DNA of 35,803 bases from Nocardia flavorosea NBRC 108225 (GTDB taxonomy: Bacteria; Actinomycetota; Actinomycetes; Mycobacteriales; Mycobacteriaceae), in contig NZ_BDCG01000031.1 in NCBI RefSeq assembly GCF_001613385.1, positions 1-35,803 on the forward strand. Reading direction: 5' to 3'. A model generated the notes under the pieces. That model was not told where the DNA came from and did no database searches. It saw only the letters and a list, made by a program, of their open reading frames with translations. Position 1 is the stretch's first letter, and every line of letters begins with the position of its first letter. The position numbers and the translations under genes were made by a program. Positions 23,636 through 30,053 of this stretch are shown here, piece after piece.

Positions 23636-24426
23636 AGCGACACCGCCTTTCCGGCCTGGGGCCTGGGATCAGCTGCTCCGCCAGCGATCACCGTCAACCC
23701 GGGCCGGGCAGCAGTGTCGGGCACTGGAACAGGCAAAAGTTCTGACAACCCCGCCACCCGCACCGAAGGCCCTTCCACAGACGCGGTTTCGCGCGCAGCG
23801 GCCGTGATGAGGTTGCGGATTTCGGTGCTGCGCTGACCGGTCGGATTACCGTGCTTATCGACGATCTCCGGATCGGCGCAGTAGTAGGTGATGCCGGCGC
23901 ACTCACCGTGCGCGGCCTGCTTCGCCCGAGCGACGGCCGCTTTCGCCACCTGCGGGCCCTTCGCGGTCAGCTCGATCTCGACCGCGCGCCAGTCGCCGGA
24001 CGAGTCCAGCCACCGGCCATCGTGGATATGCGGGCGCGGCTCACCCGGTTTCGCCGGGCCCAGCTGGGCGCGCAGTTCCCGTTCGCTGATCCAGCGGTCC
24101 AGATCCAAGCCGACCAGCGCGAGCCGGGCTTCCAGCACCGTCGTCACGTGGGCGGCCATCTTCGGGGTCGGCGTCCAATACCGGGCCCAGAACGGCAACA
24201 GCGTCTCCACCGCCGACTTGCTCGGAAACACCCACGTCGGGCCGGGAACCGGGCGGACCTTCAGGTTCGAGGCCATGTGCGCGGCCCGCCATTTCCGCAC
24301 GATCCGATACGCCGACGGCAGCGACACACCCAACATCCGCGCCACCAGGTCCAACGGGGCGCCGTAATGCTCGGCCAGCACCGTCAAAACGACCATGTCG
24401 CGCGGGCTCAGCAGGTGAATCGTCAA
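23632..24426 (-). CDS. Replication-relaxation family protein (Replic_Relax-like)
   Basis: Translation probably begins at TTG 24426, overlapping the preceding stop (TTGA), giving 264 residues opening TIHLLSPRDMVVLTVLAEHY. A winged helix follows (APLDLVARMLGVSLPSAYRI), then the RWLDSSGDWRAVEIELTAKG nuclease-like core with conserved acidic residues, typical of the replication-relaxation family found beside transfer ATPases in Actinobacteria. It is the best candidate for the protein that binds or nicks the transfer origin. Confidence 0.75.
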   Translation of the reverse strand: MTIHLLSPRDMVVLTVLAEHYGAPLDLVARMLGVSLPSAYRIVRKWRAAHMASNLKVRPVPGPTWVFPSKSAVETLLPFWARYWTPTPKMAAHVTTVLEARLALVGLDLDRWISERELRAQLGPAKPGEPRPHIHDGRWLDSSGDWRAVEIELTAKGPQVAKAAVARAKQAAHGECAGITYYCADPEIVDKHGNPTGQRSTEIRNLITAAARETASVEGPSVRVAGLSELLPVPVPDTAARPGLTVIAGGAADPRPQAGKAVSL

Positions 24427-24770
24427 CGTTCTATCTCCTCTCGCTCTCGACTTCCTTTGACCAGGCCTGCGAACGCGTGCCCCGGGATCGGGGCGCGTGC
24501 GGCCTGCTCGGACTGTTCGATCTCGGCCTCGGTCCAGTACCGCGGTGCCACCGGCAATTTCTGCCCGGAGCCGAGCCACTGGCCCGGCGCGCGGCCCGGG
24601 GTCTGGACCTGCTGCGGCGCCGGGAGATCCACCAGGACCTTCCGGTCCTGCTCGCCGCGGCGGGCAGCAGCGGCGGCCAGATGCGGCAACTCGGTAACCG
24701 GGACCATCTGCTGTCCGTGAGCCTGGGACTGCTCACGGACCTGCGAGGTGGCCCGGCGACGGCGAGTCAC
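24423..24770 (-). CDS. Small transfer-operon protein with C-terminal GHAFAGLV tag
   Basis: This 115-residue protein is Gln/Arg-rich and probably disordered (RRRRATSQVREQSQAHGQQM), with a short WTEAEIEQSEQAARA helix before the tag PIPGHAFAGLVK then GSREREEIER. The GTG start overlaps the stop of the upstream gene. The tag takes up a fifth of the protein and is its only recognisable feature. Confidence 0.6.
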   Translation of the reverse strand: MTRRRRATSQVREQSQAHGQQMVPVTELPHLAAAAARRGEQDRKVLVDLPAPQQVQTPGRAPGQWLGSGQKLPVAPRYWTEAEIEQSEQAARAPIPGHAFAGLVKGSREREEIER

Positions 24771-25186
24771 CGCTCCAGCCCTTCCCGCTCACGACCATCG
24801 ACCAGACCGGCGAAGGCATGACCGGCAATCCGGTGCCGCTGTGTGGATTCCGTCCAACCAGGCCCCGGATCCCCAGCGGTCTCCATGTCCTCGCGGGCGA
24901 TTCCGCGCCGCTCCGCGGCCCGCAACTGCCGCTCCCGCGTCGCCCGCTCCAACGCCGCCAACTGCGCCGGGGACGCTTCCCGCTTCGCCGCCGCGAGCCG
25001 AATGTCGTAGAGGTAGGCCGTCAACGGCTCACCCCGACGACGCGGACGCTCCACCAGACCCACCGGGTCCTGCCCATTCGGGCGCAACCCATCCGCCGCC
25101 AACTGCCGCCGGGTCCGCAGATGCGCCGGCGCGCACCGCCACGGATACACCGGCACCACGCCGTCCTGCTGCTCACTGCTGGTCAT
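24767..25186 (-). CDS. RRQRL-motif family protein with tag in place of the zinc finger
   Basis: This 139-residue protein starts at ATG 25186. VYPWRCAPAHLRTRRQLAAD, GLRPNGQDPVG, LTAYLYDIRLAAAKREASPA and QLAALERATRERQ follow the actinobacterial RRQRL-motif zinc-binding protein family closely. Relatives end in a CxxC zinc module; here that part is missing and the protein ends with RIAGHAFAGLVDG then REREGLER, the tag shared with four operon neighbours. Its role in transfer is unknown. Confidence 0.7.
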   Translation of the reverse strand: MTSSEQQDGVVPVYPWRCAPAHLRTRRQLAADGLRPNGQDPVGLVERPRRRGEPLTAYLYDIRLAAAKREASPAQLAALERATRERQLRAAERRGIAREDMETAGDPGPGWTESTQRHRIAGHAFAGLVDGREREGLER

Positions 25187-25337
25187 CGCCCCGCCCCAAA
25201 CGCGCCAGGGCCGACCACAACCACAAGGACTTCCCCGCACCGGCGTTGGCGACGATGACGGGATGCTTCCGAGGCTTCACCGGGCCCGTGAACGACAATT
25301 CGCCGCGATCAACCCGTGGCTCGACATACGGGCTCAT
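25173..25337 (-). CDS. Very small protein with P-loop-like motif
   Basis: The product is 54 residues (MSPYVEPRVDRGELSFTGPV, then VIVANAGAGKSLWLWSALAR). ANAGAGKS fits the degenerate [AG]x4GK[ST] Walker A. It overlaps the genes on both sides by stop-start fusion, so it is expressed as part of the operon. Too short for an ATPase alone; it may assist the transfer ATPase or be a remnant of one. Confidence 0.5.
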   Translation of the reverse strand: MSPYVEPRVDRGELSFTGPVKPRKHPVIVANAGAGKSLWLWSALARLGRGDDQQ

Positions 25338-25597
25338 CGCACGACCTCCGCCTGCTGAACCGGCGGGGCAGGCCGCTGCACCTGCACACAATCGGTGCGC
25401 CAGGTCTCGTGTGCCCGGCAGATATTGGGCGCCGGCACATACGACTGCTGATCGACCCACGCCGCCGAACACCCGACCATCCCGGCCAGCAACGCGGCCG
25501 CCAGCAGCACCAGCTGCACCGGCGTCGGCAACGCCTGGAACGCCTTACTCCCGGCCCTCGCCACCTGCGCGTCCGTGCGAACAACCGGACCGATCAT
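25334..25597 (-). CDS. Small membrane protein of transfer operon
   Basis: This 87-residue protein starts at ATG 25597, overlapping the stop of the first gene. One hydrophobic segment (TPVQLVLLAAALLAGMVGC) precedes an exported-looking part with two cysteines (PNICRAHETWRTDC). GMVGC could also be read as a lipobox-like end. Unknown function. Confidence 0.55.
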   Translation of the reverse strand: MIGPVVRTDAQVARAGSKAFQALPTPVQLVLLAAALLAGMVGCSAAWVDQQSYVPAPNICRAHETWRTDCVQVQRPAPPVQQAEVVR

Positions 25598-25731
25598 CTG
25601 ACACCCCCGCGCTTCCGGAGCTGCCAGCCAACGACCATCGCCAGCGCCAGCACCATGAAAACGACACCTGGGTTTGTGACCAGCGCAAATACGAGGATCA
25701 CCCCCACCCCGAGAGTCCAACCCGCTCGCAT
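25594..25731 (-). CDS. 45-residue membrane peptide, first gene of the transfer operon
   Basis: MRAGWTLGVGVILVFALVTN, then PGVVFMVLALAMVVGWQ and a basic tail, is one or two short membrane spans. An excellent ribosome binding site (AGGAGG, seven bases before ATG 25731) and the operators at 25759-25893 place the start of the leftward operon here. Short spd-like membrane proteins are common in actinobacterial transfer operons. Confidence 0.6.
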   Translation of the reverse strand: MRAGWTLGVGVILVFALVTNPGVVFMVLALAMVVGWQLRKRGGVR

Positions 25732-25758
25732 ACCCGAACCTCCTGCCGATATCAGAAC

Positions 25759-25893
25759 TTCAAACTGATAGGGACTGAAGGTATCAACTGATAGGCTCAG
25801 ATGTCCAGGTTTTGCGCGATTTTTATCACTGATTTCGCGGAATATGCACGTCATGAACCATCCTGTCGCCGCAGGTGACAGGATCAACTGATA
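25759..25893. promoter_or_regulatory. Divergent promoter region with GntR-type operators
   Basis: TATCAACTGATA at 25782-25793 is a palindrome; TTCAAACTGATA (25759-25770) and GATCAACTGATA (25882-25893) are variants, the latter exactly 100 bp from the central copy, and TATCACTGAT lies at 25825-25834. A separate dyad, TCCTGTC/GACAGGA, is at 25861-25883. The sites flank both promoters between the transfer operon and the GntR gene, so that protein probably represses transfer and itself. Confidence 0.65.
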
Positions 25894-25928
25894 GCGTCGG
25901 CAGGCCGACATAAGCCGAAGGAGGCGAA

Positions 25929-26750
25929 ATGACAGACCCAGGGGAGGCCCAGCACCGCCGGATAGCCCGAGAGCTGCGCAACGAGATCGAGGCCGGGCGC
26001 CTACGCCCCGGTCAGCGCCTTCCTTCCACTCGCGCGCTCGCCGCACAGTTCGGGGTCTCGATCGGGCCAGTGAACGACGCGATGGCAATCCTTGAGCGGG
26101 AAGGCCTCGTGATCAGTCGACCGCGATCAGGGCGAATGGTCAGCGAGACGGTCGCGCCGGAACCACGCCGGCCAGAACCGTCGCGTCCTCGGGTGGTCTA
26201 CGTCGGCGGATACGCCGGGAGCGGGAAGACCGAACTCGGTCGAGTACTCGCACGCATGACCGGTTGGGCGATGCTCGACAAGGACACCCTGACTCGGGCC
26301 GTGGTCGACACCGCGCTCGTACAGCTGGGTAGCACGGTCTCCGACCGTGAGTCACCGATCTACATGGAGCACGTCCGGCCGGCCGAATACGAATGCCTCG
26401 CAGCGGCAGTCAGAGAGAACATCAGCTGCGGGGTATCGGTAATCTGCACGGCTCCCTTCATCCGCGAGATGAGCAGCGAAGCCTGGTTCCGGCGCACCGC
26501 GGTTGAGCTGGACACGCTCGGCGCCGATATGGAAATTGTTTGGATTCAGTGCACGGCCGAAACGATGCGGTCCTACATCACCCGGCGGGGCGCTGCCCGC
26601 GACAGCCACAAGCTGCAGAACTGGGATAAGTACGTCACGGGGATCGACACGAAGTTCGAGCCGCCCTGGACTCATACGATCGTGCGAAACGATCCAGACA
26701 GTCTGCCGTTGCGCGAACAGGCCGAATCCCTTGTCGAGGCGATGAAATGA
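25929..26750 (+). CDS. GntR-type HTH fused to P-loop kinase-like domain
   Basis: The product is 273 residues. The N-terminal GntR winged helix (RIARELRNEIEAGRLRPGQR, LPSTRALAAQFGVSIGPVND) spans about residues 8-70. From residue 88 there is an AAA_33/zeta-toxin-like kinase: Walker A GGYAGSGKT (93-101), DKDTLTRAVVD, and a C-terminal WIQCTAETMRSYITRRGAARD lid-like segment. GGAGG precedes the ATG. It takes the place of KorSA-like transfer repressors; the kinase domain may sense a nucleotide or phosphorylate a metabolite. Its stop overlaps the next gene. Confidence 0.8.
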   Translation: MTDPGEAQHRRIARELRNEIEAGRLRPGQRLPSTRALAAQFGVSIGPVNDAMAILEREGLVISRPRSGRMVSETVAPEPRRPEPSRPRVVYVGGYAGSGKTELGRVLARMTGWAMLDKDTLTRAVVDTALVQLGSTVSDRESPIYMEHVRPAEYECLAAAVRENISCGVSVICTAPFIREMSSEAWFRRTAVELDTLGADMEIVWIQCTAETMRSYITRRGAARDSHKLQNWDKYVTGIDTKFEPPWTHTIVRNDPDSLPLREQAESLVEAMK

Positions 26751-27985
26751 CAGACCGGACCGGAGTCATCCTCTACGGCCCACCAGCGGCCGGGAAGGAC
26801 ACCGTGACCGCGGCCCTGCACGAGCAGGACGGCCGGATCACTCTCTATCAACGCCTGAAGATCGGGCCGGGCCGGACTGAGGGCTACCGCATGGCCACAC
26901 TGGGCGAACTGGAGGAACTCCGCGCTGCTGGCGGCGTTATCTACTCGAACGAGCGATACGACGCCACATACGTCATCGACCAGCCAGAACTGTCGGCCAT
27001 GTTCGCCGCAGGCAAGATCCCGGTACTGCACGCTGGACAACTCGAAACGATCGACGCTATCCGGCAGGCCGAACCTACTGCGCGCTGGATTGTCGTCGAA
27101 CTGTGGTGCTCACGCGCGACTGCTGACATCCGGATAGCAGCGCGAGGAACCGGCGATATCGCAGCACGAATGCGCGCATGGGACGAGACCCCGCAGGCAA
27201 TATCGCCACATCTGCGAATCGACACCGAGGTTCACAGTCCTGAGGCTGCGGCGCAGCGCATCCTCACCCAGATAGGCCTCAGCTGGATCGTGGTGGTACC
27301 GGCATTACACATGGTCGATAGCGATGGACAGTTGGACCTCAAGACAACGCGGCGGTACGCCGAAACCGCGGCGGCCGGGTGGATCGACCGGTTTCTGATC
27401 AACGGCAGCACCACCTCCGGGCAACTACTCTCCGAGGATGAACGCTCCGCGGTACTCGACGTCTGGCTGAACGTCGTACCTGCGCAACGGCTTCTCGCTT
27501 GCACCTGGGGGCCCCAGGACATCGCGGCAGCAAAGATTCGTCACGTGACCCCAATGGCTGTCATGCGCGCCGAAAACCTCGCCGACGCACGCCGATTTCT
27601 GACCGAGATCGGGCCTGGGTCGACGATCTACAGCCATCCGATGTTCGGGCAGACCTTCACGCCCGAACTCGCCACCTGGGCGCGAACCGACGGATATCTA
27701 CCGGTCGGCGGGAAACTCGCCAAGGCTCAACCTGCTGAAATATCCGCGATCACTCGCCAAGCGCCCGAGTTCCAGCTATGGGATGGATCGTCTCGACACT
27801 TACGGGAGTCGATAACCTCTGGGGCTGCCGGCGTCGTCGCCACCCCGCTCACCGCCCAGTTCGCCGACCTACCGCCCAAAGAAATCGATCAGCTCCAGCC
27901 GGTCATCGACGATATACAGAACGCCCTTGACCAGCTCCCAACCCGTGACCAGAAGCGGGATTGGCTTCGAGAACAGCTCCGGTAA
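26747..27985 (+). CDS. Guanylate kinase-like / DHDPS-like aldolase fusion protein
   Basis: The product is 412 residues. Residues 1-175 resemble guanylate kinase: P-loop GPPAAGKDT (11-19), GYRMATLGELEELRAAGGVI and VIDQPELSAMFAAGKIPVL. Residues 178-390 resemble a TIM-barrel aldolase of the dihydrodipicolinate synthase family: FLINGSTTSGQLLSEDERSA, PMAVMRAENLADARRF, YLPVGGKLAKAQPAE with a possible Schiff-base lysine. The usual catalytic tyrosine region is altered (SHPMFGQTFTPE). It is coupled to the GntR-kinase gene. The fusion is unusual; its product and link with transfer control are unknown. Confidence 0.7.
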   Translation: MTDRTGVILYGPPAAGKDTVTAALHEQDGRITLYQRLKIGPGRTEGYRMATLGELEELRAAGGVIYSNERYDATYVIDQPELSAMFAAGKIPVLHAGQLETIDAIRQAEPTARWIVVELWCSRATADIRIAARGTGDIAARMRAWDETPQAISPHLRIDTEVHSPEAAAQRILTQIGLSWIVVVPALHMVDSDGQLDLKTTRRYAETAAAGWIDRFLINGSTTSGQLLSEDERSAVLDVWLNVVPAQRLLACTWGPQDIAAAKIRHVTPMAVMRAENLADARRFLTEIGPGSTIYSHPMFGQTFTPELATWARTDGYLPVGGKLAKAQPAEISAITRQAPEFQLWDGSSRHLRESITSGAAGVVATPLTAQFADLPPKEIDQLQPVIDDIQNALDQLPTRDQKRDWLREQLR

Positions 27986-28147
27986 AACCACAGAAAGAAT
28001 ACATGTGTAAATATGCATATGTGTATTAGTGCATATTTACGGTAGTGCACACCAGATGTGTGGAACCACCGGCAGCAACCCCAACTACCTGATTAGGTTG
28101 GTCGGCGTGTCGTACTTCATCATCAAGCGATTTGGGGGGCAGACTGC
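27986..28147. promoter_or_regulatory. Probable replication origin and repA promoter region
   Basis: An AT-rich island in a high-GC plasmid. GTAAATATGC (28007-28016) and GCATATTTAC (28031-28040) are perfect inverted repeats; TGTGTA/TGTGTG motifs repeat nearby (28004, 28019, 28058) and CCA-ACCT/AGGT-TGG forms a hairpin at about 28082-28102. In pAL5000-type plasmids the origin lies next to repA-repB, which supports the call. Confidence 0.6.
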
Positions 28148-29140
28148 ATGACCATGGCGGTCGACACGGAGTGGGATGAGTCCGAGATATGGACACTCCC
28201 ATTCCCCTTCGAAGAGCATTGGCGACCGCATCGGCCACTGGCAGCCAAGAAGAAAGGGGGCGGCTACTACCGCACCACCCGGGAGCGCGCGCTCACACTG
28301 CCCTATGTGGAGAGCAACCCGAAGGCCATGACCTCCCTCGTCATCACAGACCACGACGGCGGCCGAGCCGACGAGATCGCCGCGCTGTGCGGGCTACCGG
28401 TGCCCAGCTACATCGCCATGAACCCGCACACCCGAGACGGGCACATCGTCTACGCGCTCAAGACACCGGTGATCCTGACCAACCCGGCGCGGCGAGACCC
28501 AGTTCACCTGCTCGCCCGCGTCGAAGCGGGACTGAACAACGTCCTCGCAGGCGATGTCGCCTACGCGCATCGATTCACCAAGAACCCGACCCACATCGAG
28601 CATCTGACGCTCTGGGGCCCCGATCATGCGGTCTATGACCTCAAAGACCTGTGGCGACCCATCTCAGATCTCGGCGCGCTGCCGAAGTACTCCACCACCA
28701 AGGAGCGGCGGAAGGCGTTGGCCTCCTCGGGGACCGGCCGCAACGTTGACCTGTTCGATTTGGTCCGTCAATGGTCGTACCGACGCCGTGGCGACCACGA
28801 CGACTGGGCCGCGTGGTCCCAGCTCGTCGACGACCATGCGTGGGATCGCAACATCGACCTCATCGGGCCGGCCTACACCAAAGGCCCGATGGAACCCGCC
28901 GAAGTACGGGCCCTCGCCCGCTCGATCTCCACCTGGACCTGGCGGCGGATCAAGCGGACATTCAGCGAGGAACAAGCCCGGCGCGGCCGGGCATCCGCAG
29001 CGAAGTTCACAGCTGAGCAACGTCGCGAAAGAGCTCAGCAGGCAGGCCGCACGATGACAGACGCCCGTCGGGAAGCGAATCGTCGTCGTGCGACAAAGTA
29101 TGATCAGTCCGCGATCATTGCTGCCGCTATGGAGGGATGA
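28148..29140 (+). CDS. repA: RepA, theta-type replication initiator (pAL5000/ColE2 family)
   Basis: The product is 330 residues. The N-terminal replicase/primase domain (RALTLPYVESNPKAMTSLVI, TDHDGG, PSYIAMNPHTRDGHIVYAL, AYAHRFTKNPTH) is followed by a PriCT-1-like helical domain (NVDLFDLVRQWSYRR, EVRALARSISTWTWRRI) and a basic C-terminal tail. This is the RepA family of pAL5000, pFAJ2600 and similar mycolata plasmids, acting with a small RepB at the adjacent origin. ATG 28148 and 28154 are both possible. The repB start overlaps its stop. Confidence 0.92.
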   Translation: MTMAVDTEWDESEIWTLPFPFEEHWRPHRPLAAKKKGGGYYRTTRERALTLPYVESNPKAMTSLVITDHDGGRADEIAALCGLPVPSYIAMNPHTRDGHIVYALKTPVILTNPARRDPVHLLARVEAGLNNVLAGDVAYAHRFTKNPTHIEHLTLWGPDHAVYDLKDLWRPISDLGALPKYSTTKERRKALASSGTGRNVDLFDLVRQWSYRRRGDHDDWAAWSQLVDDHAWDRNIDLIGPAYTKGPMEPAEVRALARSISTWTWRRIKRTFSEEQARRGRASAAKFTAEQRRERAQQAGRTMTDARREANRRRATKYDQSAIIAAAMEG

Positions 29141-29397
29141 CGATGGCTGCCAAGAACCCCGTGCGACGGTCCAAGACCGCCCGCGAGCTGGCTGAACAGT
29201 TCGGTTCGAGCCCCCGCACCATCCAGCGGTTGGTCGCTGAACCACGCGCTGACTATGAGTTGCGGGCCGCAGAGAAACGCCGGCGCGCGCAAGAGATGCG
29301 GCGCCAGGGTGCCACCTACCGGAAGATCGCCGACGAACTAGGTGTCGGCATCGGTTCGGTGTCGTCGCTCCTGCGTACTCCGGTTCCAGCGGCCTGA
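29137..29397 (+). CDS. repB: RepB, small origin-binding HTH protein
   Basis: The product is 86 residues with two helix-turn-helix segments: TARELAEQFGSSPRTIQRLV, and RRQGATYRKIADELGVGIGS with SVSSLL. This is typical of RepB of pAL5000-type plasmids, which binds the origin and loads RepA. Translationally coupled to repA (ATGA). Its 3' end runs into the convergent IMPase 3' end. Confidence 0.88.
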   Translation: MTMAAKNPVRRSKTARELAEQFGSSPRTIQRLVAEPRADYELRAAEKRRRAQEMRRQGATYRKIADELGVGIGSVSSLLRTPVPAA

Positions 29398-29890
29398 CCG
29401 GCCGCAATCTCTAAGTTCACCCCACAGGACTGCCTGCACAGCCTGGCAGCAGGTCTCATCCGCCGCGTTCAACAGCAGCCCATTCTGGCTTTCGGTAGGT
29501 CGATACGGCGACCCATCTGGCCGGACGGTTACCCCACCAGCTTCGGCCAAGAGTAGAACGCCCGCAGCGTGATCCCACGGCAGCGATCGCTGATACAGGA
29601 CAAAGTCGAGGCCGCCATCGAGCATCCGCGTGTAATTGACCCCAGCGCTCAAGGCACCCGAGGTCAAGGTTGCGAATCGACCGCCAACCTCCGCAAGTTG
29701 TGCGCGCTCCTGCTGGGACATGCGCTTCGTTGGAGCAGCGCCCTGCAGACGCTCAACTTCCGCTGGCGGGGCTGTCCGTCGAATAAGGGCGCCGTTTCGG
29801 AAAGCCCCGGAGCCGTGCTCGGCCACGTAGAGCTGCCCGGTTTCGGGTACAAGGATCCACCCTGCAACGGGATCGCCATTCCGCAAGAGG
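29338..29890 (-). pseudogene. Inositol monophosphatase family gene, 3' part
   Basis: It continues the frame begun at 11068: LLRNGDPVAGWILVPETGQL, VAEHGSGAFRNG, and the second metal motif LPWDHAAGVLLLAEAGG, with a normal IMPase C-terminus followed by a basic tail. The left transposon end begins at 29896 after the duplicated GCAAC. It has no start of its own. The last 60 bp overlap repB on the other strand. Confidence 0.92.
29389..29405. terminator. Hairpin between repB and IMPase 3' end
   Basis: GCGGCC (29389-29394) and GGCCGC (29400-29405) form a compact stem at the repB stop, serving the rightward rep transcript. Confidence 0.4.
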
Positions 29891-29895
29891 GCAAC
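29891..29895. repeat. 5-bp target duplication GCAAC (partner at 10752-10756)
   Basis: It directly precedes the left inverted repeat; the same five bases follow the right one. Deleting the transposon with one copy restores the IMPase frame. Confidence 0.9.
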
Positions 29896-29933
29896 GGGGG
29901 TCCGGGAACATCCAAGAGAAAAGTCACGCTAAG
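29896..29933 (+). repeat. Left outer 38-bp inverted repeat of the composite transposon (IR-A)
   Basis: GGGGGTCCGGGAACATCC, then AAGAGAAAAGTCACGCTAAG. The outer GGGGTC and inner GAAAAxTCACGxTAAG match the Tn3-family terminal repeat. The resolution core begins at the next base. Confidence 0.92.
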
Positions 29934-30038
29934 CAGTTACCGCAGATAGTGGCATACTATGCGCGGTAACTGTTCGGCTGCCCTGGCGCTATAGGCGTTG
30001 CGGGGCGGGGCGACTCGGGAAACTATGTGCGGTAGTGG
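29934..30038. promoter_or_regulatory. Resolution site for the tyrosine recombinase
   Basis: CAGTTACCGC (29934-29943) and GCGGTAACTG (29963-29972) are perfect 10-bp arms, with an inner ATAGT/ACTAT pair around GGCAT. The right arm motif ACTATGCGCGGTAACTG (29956-29972) recurs as ACTATGTGCGGTAGTGG at 30022-30038. A core palindrome with an accessory direct repeat just upstream of the recombinase gene parallels the TnpI internal resolution site of Tn4430. Confidence 0.7.
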
Positions 30039-30053
30039 GGTTCGGAGGCGGGA

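Noticed and set aside
21239..23836. 865-codon open frame opposite the transfer ATPase
   Set aside because: It is the GC-rich antisense shadow of the ATPase and neighbouring genes; the composition is Arg/Gly/His-rich with no motif, while the other strand has Walker motifs.
10752..29890. Interpretation as a 19-kb element integrated by site-specific recombination in the IMPase gene
   Set aside because: The order of the gene halves would also fit this, but the boundaries are Tn3 38-bp repeats facing away from that segment with 5-bp duplications, so the transposon lies on the other side.
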